Origin: SAR202 cluster bacterium bin87
GTDB taxonomy: Bacteria > Chloroflexota > Dehalococcoidia > Lucifugimonadales > UBA3495
Direction: 5' to 3'
NCBI GenBank assembly: GCA_002238825.1
Contig: MPNC01000013.1
Location: 70,006-102,757 of the forward strand
DNA length: 32,752 bases
Position 1 is the first letter of the stretch. Each line of letters starts with the position of its first letter. Shown piece by piece: positions 24,380 through 32,219 of the stretch. Below the pieces are notes generated by a model. That model saw nothing but the letters and a program-made list of their open reading frames with translations, made no database searches and was not told where the DNA came from. The position numbers and the translations under genes were made by a program.

Positions 24380-25288
24380 TCACCCGTTCAGCTTCGCCGC
24401 GTGGGCCATCGCCTCGTCGTAGTAGTTCGCGATGTAGTACTCGGCGATGTCGTCGGCAGTGGTCTGCCAGACGCCGTCGTGGGACATGATGTAGCCCAGC
24501 ACGTCGTCCAGGTACCGGGCGCGGTGGGGCTGTCCGATCAGATACGGGTGCAAGGCGATGCACATCACGCGCCCGCTGTGCGCGCCTTCCTGGTAGAGCT
24601 GGTCGAACTGGGCCTTGCAGATCTCGGCGAAGTAGTCGCCCTCGTAGTGCTGCCGGAACAGCGGCGCGTCGTTCAGCTCGATGGAGTAGGGCACGGACAC
24701 CAGCTTGCCGCTGTTGACCCGGATGGGCACGGGCTGGTCGTCGTGCATCCAGTCGGTGTGGTAGATGAGGCCCGCTTCGGCCATCAGGTCGGGAGTGCGC
24801 TCGGTGCCGGAAATGGCCGGCCCCAGCATGCCCTTGAGCTGCTTGCCGGTGTGCCGTTTCAGGGTGTCGATGGTGTCGCGGTAGAACTCCCGCTCCTGCT
24901 CCTCGGTGTAGTGGTTCAGGTAGCGGGTGTTGTAGATGCCGTGGCTCATGAAGTCCCAGTTGCGCTGCACCATTGCCTCGCCGATCTCGGGGAAGTGCTC
25001 CAGGACGGCCACGTTCAGGGACACGCAGCAGCGGATGTCATGCTTGTCCAGCACGTCGGCCATGCGCCAGAAGCCCACCCGGTTGCCGTAGTCACGGTAG
25101 GCGTACTGCTGGACGTCGGGATAGGGCATGCGCGGCCAGGGGTCGCGGTGCCCGTCGAACTCCGGCTCGTACTCGTAGTGTTCGACGTTGGGCGCGATCC
25201 ACAACGCCACTCGGGCGTCGTTGGGCCACTTGATGACCGGGCGGTCGATGATGGGGCTGTAGTCTACGCGGTTCGGCGGCAAAGGCAT
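24380..25288 (-). CDS. Polysaccharide deacetylase-family hydrolase, PuuE/allantoinase-like
   Basis: 302 residues, same branch as the preceding gene. WPNDARVALWIAPNVEHYEY near 21-40, YGNRVGFWRMADVLDKHDIR, FMSHGIYNTRYLNHYTEEQE with the conserved His, and CIALHPYLIGQPHRARYLDD near 252-271. No export signal. GGGAGG precedes ATG with good spacing. The lack of a shared operon with its paralogue and the repeat between them suggest the pair arose by duplication. The reaction is probably hydrolysis of a linear or cyclic amide in purine- or pyrimidine-like degradation, which is inference. Confidence 0.94.
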   Translation of the reverse strand: MPLPPNRVDYSPIIDRPVIKWPNDARVALWIAPNVEHYEYEPEFDGHRDPWPRMPYPDVQQYAYRDYGNRVGFWRMADVLDKHDIRCCVSLNVAVLEHFPEIGEAMVQRNWDFMSHGIYNTRYLNHYTEEQEREFYRDTIDTLKRHTGKQLKGMLGPAISGTERTPDLMAEAGLIYHTDWMHDDQPVPIRVNSGKLVSVPYSIELNDAPLFRQHYEGDYFAEICKAQFDQLYQEGAHSGRVMCIALHPYLIGQPHRARYLDDVLGYIMSHDGVWQTTADDIAEYYIANYYDEAMAHAAKLNG

Positions 25289-25396
25289 GATGAGCGCCTC
25301 CCTGTGCCGTGGGCCTTTTGGAACCCACGCGAGTCATTCGATGCGGTGGCCGGCAGTGTAGTCCGCAGGGTTTGAGGCGTCAACGAAACATGGGGG

Positions 25397-25563
25397 CTCG
25401 TGCGTGCACACTTTCGCATATCGTCAGAAGCAGGATTTACGGGATTTTATGATTGGACAGGATTGGGCGAGCTCCACCGCAGAACGGTTCCAATCCTGAT
25501 AATCCGCAAATCTTGATAATCCTGATTCTGACATTCCCCCGATGCAAACCGGGTACACGGGCG
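25397..25563. repeat. Interspersed inverted repeat, family B, copy 3
   Basis: Core 25423-25532 begins GTCAGAAGCAGGATTTACGG and ends AATCCTGATTCTGAC. Flanks CACACTTTCGCATATC and TTCCCCCGATGCAAACCGGG match copy 1 in the same orientation. Confidence 0.85.
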
Positions 25564-25632
25564 ACCGTTAACGACCGACGAGACCGGTTGTATGACGATT
25601 GCAAAGCCTCACGGACTTGCAACGGCTGCTCC

Positions 25633-25765
25633 CGCGTACCCAGTCTCACCGGAACCGTCATTGCGAGCGAAGCTCGGTAATCTCGTTGGGGCGAGGAACG
25701 CTGCTGCGGGAACGAGATCGCCTCGTCGCTTCGCTCCTCGCGATGACGCAATGGGTGCGCGTCAG
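25633..25765. repeat. Interspersed inverted repeat, family A, copy 9
   Basis: Outer arm CGCGTACCCAGTCT, spacer CACCGGAACC, inner arms 25657-25747, then GCAATGGGTGCGCGTC. It lies 77 bp before the CoA-transferase start and 70 bp after a family B copy; the gap 25289-25841 holds only these repeats. Confidence 0.85.
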
Positions 25766-25841
25766 GCGGCAGCCGATGGCGCCGGCGGCGAAAACGCCGT
25801 ACCATGGCGCGACAGACCCACGAACTGTGAAAGGGGGCGCG

Positions 25842-28268
25842 ATGGCGCAGGTCTTTGATGGAATCACCGTGCTGGATTTCACCAGCGGCCGGGCCGGCGG
25901 CGTGGCCACCATGGTGCTGTCCGACTTCGGCGCCGAGGTCATCAAGGTTGAGCCGCCGGGCGGCGAAAAGTTCCGTAACGCGCCGGGATCAATCCAGTGG
26001 AACCGGGGCAAGAAGAGCGTCGTCCTGGACCTGAAGACTGCGGAAGGCCGGGAGAACGCCCGGGAGTTGGCGCAGCTCTCCGACGTGGTGGTCGAAAACT
26101 TCCGGCCGGGCGTCGCCGAGCGGCTGGGCGTCGATTACAACAGCCTGCGGGACGGCCATCCCGGGCTGGTGTATGCCACGCTGACCGGCTTCGGATCCGA
26201 CGGGCCCTACGCTCACTACAAGGGCTACGACGGGGTGGTGGCCGCCAAGAGCGGGCGGATGATGATGTTCGCCGAGCAGAATCCGAGGGAAGGCCCGAAC
26301 TACGTGGTCGTTCAGGGAGTCTGCCATGCCGCCGCCACGGCGCTGATCCGCGGTATCACCTCGGCCCTGTACGTGCGCGAAAAGACCGGCCTGGGCCAGC
26401 GGGTGGAGACCAGCATGCTCAAGGCCGTGACCACCTACGACCACGTTTCGTGGGTGTACGGCCAGATGATCGCGAACCTCCCCGACACCTACCCGCAAGA
26501 CCCTCGGGTGGGCATCGGCCGGCCCAATCCCACAGGCTACCTGCCCGCCCGCACCAAGGACGGCCAGTGGATTCAGCTGGGAAACGTGGTGGAGCGGCTG
26601 TTCCGGTCCATGATGCACTGGCTGGACATGGACTTCATCTACGAGGACCCCAGGTTCAAGAACGCGCCCTTCCTGGACCAGGAGGCCGTGGCGGCGCTGG
26701 AACGGATCATGTTGGAAAAGGTCCAGGAGAAGACGCTGGCCGAGTGGATGGATATATTCCTCGGCGAGGCCGGCAACGTTGCCGCCGAGCCCTACTACAC
26801 CTCCGAGCGGGCCCTGGACCATCCGCAGATCATGCACAACGGCAATGTGCAGGACGTGCACGCGCCCGGCGTGGGAGCGACGCGGCAGCTTGGCACCATG
26901 GTGAACATGAGCGGTACGCCGGGCCAGACTCAGGGGCCGGCTCCAGCGCTGGGCCAGCACACGGCGGAGACGCTGGCGCGGCTGGGCAGCGACGGCGGGA
27001 GTCGTTCCAACGGCGAAAAGGCACCGATGCCGAAACATGCCCTGGAAGGAATAACCCTGCTGGACCTGGGCACGGTGATCAACGGCCCATTGGGCTGCGC
27101 GCTGGTGGCCGAGTTGGGGGCGCGGGTAATTCGCATCGAGGCGCCCGGAGGCGACTGGGGCCGCCAGGGTATGCCGATGTCGGTACACCGCACCATGGCC
27201 GGTTCCGAGGACATCTGCGTGGACCTCAAGACGCCGGAGGGTCAGGAGATCATGGGCAAGCTGGCGGCCAGGGCCGACCTGCTGCTGCACAGCATGCGCC
27301 CCGGCGCGCCGGAACGAACGGGCATCGGCTACGAGCAGTTGGCCAAGATCAACCCCAACCTGGTGTACCTCTACGCCGGCGGGTACGGATCGACGGGCCC
27401 GTACTCGCACCGGCCGTCCATGGCGCCCATCGCCGGCGCGGTGTCCGGCGGCGGCGTGGCGCAGATGGGGAGGGATGCCTTCCCGCCGGCGGACCAGGCA
27501 ATGTCCATCGACGACATTGCGGCGGTATCCAAGCGGCTCAAGCGCGCCAACGACGGCACCGCCGACCACACCACCGGCATGGTCAACGCCGTGGGGCTGG
27601 TGCTGGGCCTCTACGCCCGCGAGCGCACCGGCAAGGCGCAGTACGTCGAGTCCACCATGATCGCTGCCAACGCCTACGCCAACATCGACGACTTCTACTG
27701 GCACGAGGGCAAGCAGCCGCGCCCGCTGCCTGACGGGGAAGGATACGGACTTCACGCCCTCTACCGCCTGTACCGGGCGAAGACCGGGTGGGTTTTCCTG
27801 GCCTGCCCCTTCGAGGACGAGTGGCAGGCGCTTTGCTGCGCCATCGAGCGGACTGAACTGCTATCTGATCCGCGCTTTGCCACGCCGGAAACGCGGGAGG
27901 AGCACGACGCCGCGCTGGCCGATGAGCTGGCCCTGGTGTTCGCCACTGCAGAACCGATGCACTGGGAGAAGCTGCTCACCGCCGCCGACGTGGCCTGCGT
28001 CAAGGCCGAAGACCGGGGGATGTATTTCTTCTTCAACGAAGACGCCCACGTGCGGGAGAACGGGATGCTCACCCAGGTGGATGCGCCGCGCTACGGCGAG
28101 TTCTGGCGGTACGCTCCGGTGGTCGAGTTCTCCGAGACCCCGGGCAGCGTCGGGCCGGGGCCGCTCAAGGGCCAGCACACCCGGCCCATCCTGCGGGAGC
28201 TGGGGTACACCGACGAGCAGATCCACGACTTCAAACAGCGGAAAGTGGTGGACTGGGAGGAGGAATAG
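25842..28268 (+). CDS. Fused tandem family III (CaiB/BaiF) CoA-transferase
   Basis: 808 residues made of two CoA-transferase family III domains, about 1-380 and 396-808, joined by a Gly/Ser linker; M396 (PKHALEGITLLDLG) looks like an old start codon, so two genes fused. Each half has the family's opening (GITVLDFTSGRAGGVATMVL; GITLLDLGTVINGPLGCALV), a VIKVEPPGG/VIRIEAPGG nucleotide-side loop, and LVYATLTGFGSDGPY/LVYLYAGGYGSTGPY. The catalytic Asp that carries the acyl group is not conserved: the slldaa position reads K194 in half 1 (TSMLKAV) and A608 in half 2 (STMIAAN). Such doubled, Asp-less members may still bind CoA, or act by another residue. It heads an operon with a thiolase-like and a DUF35 gene. 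Confidence 0.92.
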   Translation: MAQVFDGITVLDFTSGRAGGVATMVLSDFGAEVIKVEPPGGEKFRNAPGSIQWNRGKKSVVLDLKTAEGRENARELAQLSDVVVENFRPGVAERLGVDYNSLRDGHPGLVYATLTGFGSDGPYAHYKGYDGVVAAKSGRMMMFAEQNPREGPNYVVVQGVCHAAATALIRGITSALYVREKTGLGQRVETSMLKAVTTYDHVSWVYGQMIANLPDTYPQDPRVGIGRPNPTGYLPARTKDGQWIQLGNVVERLFRSMMHWLDMDFIYEDPRFKNAPFLDQEAVAALERIMLEKVQEKTLAEWMDIFLGEAGNVAAEPYYTSERALDHPQIMHNGNVQDVHAPGVGATRQLGTMVNMSGTPGQTQGPAPALGQHTAETLARLGSDGGSRSNGEKAPMPKHALEGITLLDLGTVINGPLGCALVAELGARVIRIEAPGGDWGRQGMPMSVHRTMAGSEDICVDLKTPEGQEIMGKLAARADLLLHSMRPGAPERTGIGYEQLAKINPNLVYLYAGGYGSTGPYSHRPSMAPIAGAVSGGGVAQMGRDAFPPADQAMSIDDIAAVSKRLKRANDGTADHTTGMVNAVGLVLGLYARERTGKAQYVESTMIAANAYANIDDFYWHEGKQPRPLPDGEGYGLHALYRLYRAKTGWVFLACPFEDEWQALCCAIERTELLSDPRFATPETREEHDAALADELALVFATAEPMHWEKLLTAADVACVKAEDRGMYFFFNEDAHVRENGMLTQVDAPRYGEFWRYAPVVEFSETPGSVGPGPLKGQHTRPILRELGYTDEQIHDFKQRKVVDWEEE

Positions 28269-28274
28269 CCGGCT

Positions 28275-29465
28275 ATGCCGCCAAACATCATGCCCGCCGA
28301 CGCCAACGGCATCCGGGACAAGGCCGCCATCGTTGGCATCGGCGAGACCGAATTCTCGTGGGATTCAGGCCGCAGCGAGCTTCAGCTGGCCTCGGAGGCG
28401 ATCAAGGCGGCCTGCGACGACGCTGGCATCGCGCCGCAGGATATCGACGGCCTCATCCGCTACGATATGGAGTCGAACCACGAGACCCTGCTGACGCAGT
28501 CCCTGGGCATCAAGAACCTGCGTCACTGGGAGTCGGTCTCCTACGGCGGGGGCGCGGGCAACGCCGTGGTGGGCCATGCCGCCGCCGCCATCGCCGCCGG
28601 CTATGCCAACTACGTGGTGTGCTTCCGCGCCGCCAACCTGCGCTCCGGTGTGCGCCTGGGTCGCGCCCGGGGGCCGGAGCGCATCGCCGGCGGGGCGGAC
28701 AGTTTCGCCGTGCCGTGGGGCAGCATGGCACCGGCGCACCGTTTCGGCATGTTCGTGCGGCGGTACATGCACGAGTACGGAGCCACCAGCCGCCACTTCG
28801 GCTGGGTCGCGGTGACCCTGCGTGAGCACGCCTCGCGGAACCCCCGCGCCCTGCGCCGGGAGCCTATCACCATCGACGACCACCAGAACTCCCGCATGGT
28901 GGTGGACCCGCTGCACGTGCTGGACTTCTGCCAGGAGAACGACGGGGCCGCCGCCGTGGTAATGACCACGCCGGAGCGCGCCCGGGAACTGCGTCACTCC
29001 GGCATCCTGACGCTGGTGGAGGCAGCGGCCCAGGGCTCCGGCCCGCGCAACGACGGCATCGTCTACCGCCCGGACCTGGCCGTGGCGGAGTCGGAGCACA
29101 CCGCCCGCGACCTGTGGGCTCGGGCCCGGCTGAGCGCGGCGGACATCGACGCGATGATGTTCTACGACCACTTCACGCCGTTCGGCCTGATCAACCTGGA
29201 AACCTACGGGTTCGTACCCCGGGGTGAGGCCAAGGATTTCGTCGATGGGGGCGCCAACATCCGGTTCGACGGGATGCTGCCCGTCAACACCCACGGCGGC
29301 AACCACTCCGAGGCGTATATCCACGGCCTGACCCACGTGCAGGAGGCGGTGCGGCTGATACGAGGCGACTCCACCGCGCAACCGCCGCAAAAGACCATCA
29401 ACCGGGTGCTGTCCTGCAGCAGCGTGGCCCAACTCAGCGGCGCGGTGATCATCCGCCGGGGATAG
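28275..29465 (+). CDS. Thiolase-like protein (SCP2/Ltp type), probable aldolase or acyltransferase
   Basis: 396 residues of the lipid-transfer-protein/SCP2 thiolase branch. Opening DKAAIVGIGETEFSWDSG, central YGGGAGNAVVGHAAAAIAAG, YDHFTPFGLINLE and NTHGGNHSEAYIHGLTHVQE fit. The nucleophilic Cys that thiolases carry near residue 90 is replaced in SVSYGGGAG, so a standard acyl-enzyme route is unlikely. Ltp2-type aldolases, which also lack it and use Tyr and His, pair with a DUF35 protein; the gene 12 bp downstream encodes such a protein. Together they probably form a complex acting on acyl-CoA made by the preceding CoA-transferase. It starts 6 bp after that gene's stop. Confidence 0.9.
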   Translation: MPPNIMPADANGIRDKAAIVGIGETEFSWDSGRSELQLASEAIKAACDDAGIAPQDIDGLIRYDMESNHETLLTQSLGIKNLRHWESVSYGGGAGNAVVGHAAAAIAAGYANYVVCFRAANLRSGVRLGRARGPERIAGGADSFAVPWGSMAPAHRFGMFVRRYMHEYGATSRHFGWVAVTLREHASRNPRALRREPITIDDHQNSRMVVDPLHVLDFCQENDGAAAVVMTTPERARELRHSGILTLVEAAAQGSGPRNDGIVYRPDLAVAESEHTARDLWARARLSAADIDAMMFYDHFTPFGLINLETYGFVPRGEAKDFVDGGANIRFDGMLPVNTHGGNHSEAYIHGLTHVQEAVRLIRGDSTAQPPQKTINRVLSCSSVAQLSGAVIIRRG

Positions 29466-29477
29466 CGAGGAACTGGA

Positions 29478-29966
29478 ATGACCCAGCAAAGCGAAACCGC
29501 AGCCAAATCGCGGCCCATGACCGCGCCCCTGGAGGGCGTGCCGCTGCCCGACCTGGAGCGGGTGCCCGACTACGAGTGCGGGTTCTGGGAAGGCACTCGG
29601 GCTGGCGAGCTGCGCATCCAGCGGTGCGCGAACTGCGGGCGGTTCCGGCACCTGCCCACGCCCATGTGTCCCGAATGCTCGTCGCTGCAATACGATTGGA
29701 CCCAGGTGAGCGGGCGCGGGTTCGTGTACTCCTTCGTCATCGTGCGTCATCCGGTGCATCCGGCGATCCGCGAAAGGGAGCAGACGCCCTACAACATCTG
29801 CATGATCGAACTGGAGGAGCAGGAAGGTCTGCGGGTCTGCAGCAACGTCCTCCAGGTTGCGCCGGAGGACATCGGCATCGGCATGCCGGTGCGGGTTGCC
29901 TTCATGCCCGCTGTTGACGATCCCGATGTCGTGCTGCCCGTGTTCCTGCCCGCCTCGGAGCAATAG
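29478..29966 (+). CDS. DUF35 OB-fold/Zn-ribbon protein, thiolase partner
   Basis: 162 residues. The Zn ribbon is visible as C50-ANC-C53 and C64-PE-C67 in RCANCGRFRHLPTPMCPECS, followed by an OB fold with GRGFVYSFVIVRHPVHPAIR. Such proteins (ChsH2 C-terminal domain, archaeal acetoacetyl-CoA thiolase/HMG-CoA synthase linker) bridge or channel acyl-CoA between enzymes. It starts 12 bp after the thiolase-like stop, so co-transcription is near certain. It supports the view that the thiolase-like gene works as an aldolase or acyltransferase in complex. Confidence 0.94.
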   Translation: MTQQSETAAKSRPMTAPLEGVPLPDLERVPDYECGFWEGTRAGELRIQRCANCGRFRHLPTPMCPECSSLQYDWTQVSGRGFVYSFVIVRHPVHPAIREREQTPYNICMIELEEQEGLRVCSNVLQVAPEDIGIGMPVRVAFMPAVDDPDVVLPVFLPASEQ

Positions 29967-29980
29967 ACGAGCAGTCCTGA

Positions 29981-30113
29981 CCCGTACCCAGTTTGTCATC
30001 GCGAGGAGCGCAGCGACGCGGCGATCTTGTTGCCGGAGGAGACCTCGTTGCCATCGCGAGATTGCCGCGCTCGGCTCACAATGACAGTTCCAGTAAAACT
30101 GAGCACGCGTGAG
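29981..30113. repeat. Interspersed inverted repeat, family A, copy 10
   Basis: Outer arm CCCGTACCCAGTTT, inner arms 29995-30085 (ending CTCACAATGAC), then AGTTCCAGTAAAACTGAGCA and CGCGTGAG, that is, a right-hand spacer and outer arm. It separates the DUF35 gene from the M24 gene. Confidence 0.85.
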
Positions 30114-30184
30114 ACAACCAGTTCCGTCCTGCGATCCGGAGCGTCACGAAACAAAGATCACCAGACCCAAGGAGCGTGAAATCC

Positions 30185-31321
30185 ATGGCCAACGCCTTCG
30201 GCAAGATAATCGCCAACGTGGAGCGGCTGCACCGGCTGATGGACGAAGCGGGCGTCTCGGCCGTGGTCGCCCGCTCGGGCAAGAACTTCACCTACCTGGC
30301 CGGCTTCGCCTATCCGGGCACACTGGCGCGTCACTTGGAGTTTCCCGATTCGCCACGGGAGGTGCTGCTGGTGTGGCCGCGCACGGGCGAGCCGGCGCTG
30401 GTGCTCAACTCCTACGCCGCGCCGCTGGCCCGCCGGGACTCGTGGCTGGAGCGCATCGAGGTTGTCGACGACTACGCCGAGTCGCCCTACGAGCGGGCAG
30501 CCGCCGTGCTGCGGCAAATGGGTCTCGCCGAAGAGACCATCGGGTTCGAGCAGAGCTACGTCAGCGCGAACCGCTGGGAGGAAATCGGCCGGCTGCTGCC
30601 CCGGGCGCGCACCGTGGACAGCACCGAGCTGATGGACCGGGTGCGCTGGATCAAGACCCCCGAGGAGGTGGCGGCCCTGGAGGCCGGCGCAAAGCTGCTG
30701 GACGAGGCCTACCTGGAGGTGTTGCCAACGGTGCGGCCCGGCGACACCGAGCGGCTGGTGCACAGCCGCATCGTCGAGAGCTGCCTGCGGCGGGGCGCCA
30801 ATTGGGTCCACGGCATCCTGAACTCCAGCCGCAACACCGTGGGCTACGGCGGCGAGAGCGACCTGGCCTTCGAGGCCGGCGACATCATCCGCAACGACTA
30901 TGTCGCCTACCTGAACGGCTACCCCGGCCGCCAATCGCGAACCGTCTGCGTGGGCCGGCCCTCAGACGAGCAGAAGCGGACCTACGAAACCGTGCTGGAC
31001 ATCTACCGCGGCACCATCGCCCGGTGCGTCCCCGGCGCGCGCACGGCGGACATCTACCACTTCGCCAACGACGCCTTCCATGAGGCCGGCTTCGAGGGCA
31101 ACGTGGCGCTGGCCGGCCACGGCGTCGGCGCGTGGTGGCACCAGCAGGAGCCGTACATGGTGCCGTCCAGCGAGCGGGTCCTGGAGGAGGGTATGGTGGT
31201 GGCCCTGGAGCCGCACATCGGCCCCTGCTGGCACCTGCAGGACATGGTCCTGGTCACCGCCGGCGCGCCAAGGTTGCTGTCGCCGCTGATGAGCACGGAC
31301 GAGATGCTGGTGGCGGGGTAG
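30185..31321 (+). CDS. M24 (pita-bread) family protein, metal site altered
   Basis: 378 residues: N-terminal creatinase-like domain (to about 150) and C-terminal pita-bread domain. Of the five metal ligands of M24 peptidases only three remain: D238 (IRNDYVAY), H312 (GHGVGAWWH) and E342 (VVALEPH). The second Asp, normally SDxxRT, is R249 (GYPGRQSRT), and the last Glu is Q352 (HLQDMVLVT). A metal-dependent aminopeptidase is thus unlikely; creatinase, also in this fold, works without metal, so hydrolysis of a C-N bond in a small guanidino or amide compound is a reasonable guess. ATG 30185 is 10 nt behind AAGGAG; GTG 30176 is too close. Confidence 0.9.
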   Translation: MANAFGKIIANVERLHRLMDEAGVSAVVARSGKNFTYLAGFAYPGTLARHLEFPDSPREVLLVWPRTGEPALVLNSYAAPLARRDSWLERIEVVDDYAESPYERAAAVLRQMGLAEETIGFEQSYVSANRWEEIGRLLPRARTVDSTELMDRVRWIKTPEEVAALEAGAKLLDEAYLEVLPTVRPGDTERLVHSRIVESCLRRGANWVHGILNSSRNTVGYGGESDLAFEAGDIIRNDYVAYLNGYPGRQSRTVCVGRPSDEQKRTYETVLDIYRGTIARCVPGARTADIYHFANDAFHEAGFEGNVALAGHGVGAWWHQQEPYMVPSSERVLEEGMVVALEPHIGPCWHLQDMVLVTAGAPRLLSPLMSTDEMLVAG

Positions 31322-31390
31322 GCCAGAGTGTAGTAGGCGGGCTGGTGGCGGATTGTTTCATGGGCTTATGCTGGTGTAAAGTGCGATTAG

Positions 31391-31491
31391 GCCTCAAGGA
31401 GGCTAGGCGCTTCGACTTTTCCACTGCCCCGCAAAGGCAGATGGTCCTGAGGAGTTCGCTCCCTAGGACGCTTGTCTCTTCGAAGTCAAGC
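31391..31491 (+). ncRNA. Hairpin array upstream of the reverse transcriptase
   Basis: Four stems in 100 nt, in order: GCCTC/GAGGC (31391-31403, 3-nt loop); CTGCC/GGCAG (31424-31440); GTCCTGAGGAG/CTCCCTAGGAC with a TTCG tetraloop (31444-31469, one mismatch and one wobble); GCTTG/CAAGC (31470-31491) directly abutting the former. It is 75 bp before the reverse transcriptase ATG on the same strand. Reverse-transcriptase defence systems and retrons have a non-coding RNA in this place. Transcription is not shown, and the class is not recognised. Confidence 0.45.
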
Positions 31492-31565
31492 ATACTTTGC
31501 CGTCGGAGCGCCGTTTCTTTTCGCGTAGCCTCAGGTCATGCAGCAGAACCTGCGAGGTAATAACG

Positions 31566-32219
31566 ATGCCTGATAAGATCACCCGCGCGGTATACGAAGA
31601 AGCACAAAAACTGGTGGTCCGCCATCAGTCATATGCTCATCACTTGTCTGAAAGCCGTAAGCGCCGAGAATTGCGATCTGGAACTCCCTTGCCGACGAAT
31701 AAGGAGATAAAGTGCCCTCAATATTGGGCGTGCGACAAGGGGTTCAATCCCTATCACGTCCGAAAACAGCATGAGTCCATCGCGCGAGCAATAAAGAAAT
31801 CGTCGGCAACCGGCTCATATTTGCCTAGACCAGCGGTGATTCACCGCATACCTAAGAAAGGCGGCGGCACGCGCCAAATATCAGTTTTTCAAGTCGCAGA
31901 CCAAGCGATTTCAAGGTTGATATTCGACCGTTTGATGGCGAAGAATGCAAGCAGATTAAACCCTAAATGTTACGCGTACCGGAAGGACAAAACGATACAT
32001 GACGCGGTACTGAACCTTGCACGCGACATAAAAGGCACCGACCGAATATATGTGGCAGAGTACGATTTCAGGGACTTTTTTTCGTCGATTTGCCATGACC
32101 AGGTCGAAAAGGTTTTGTCGGATCCTCGTTTCTATTTGACAGCCCGAGAGGTAAAAACTGTCATGGGGTTTCTGAAGGCTCCTAGACTGCAACCTAGCAG
32201 CCCGTCTGAGGATTACTGA
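31566..32219 (+). pseudogene. Reverse transcriptase, truncated after motif A
   Basis: The 217-residue product contains only the first part of a reverse transcriptase. N-terminal extension about 1-75 (QSYAHHLSESRKRRELR, KGFNPYHVRKQHESIARAIK), then motif 1-2 region VIHRIPKKGGGTRQISVFQV near 97-116, CYAYRKDKTIHDAVLNLARD, and motif A YVAEYDFRDFFSSI with catalytic D167. The YxDD motif and thumb are missing: the frame ends in unrelated text (APRLQPSSPSEDY) and an IS1182-type transposase starts 34 bp further on. Low GC compared with neighbours. ATG 31566 has GAGGT upstream. The N-terminal type suggests the unclassified/abortive-infection reverse transcriptases rather than a group II intron protein, but I cannot assign a subgroup. 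Confidence 0.8.

Noticed and set aside
952-30113. Possible CRISPR array
   Set aside because: The repeats are 90-160 bp, palindromic and irregularly scattered between genes, with no regular spacers and no cas genes.
31391-31491. Classical retron msr-msd
   Set aside because: No convincing pair of a1/a2 inverted repeats could be found, and the retron VTG and NAxxH signatures cannot be checked in the truncated protein, so I keep only 'hairpin array'.
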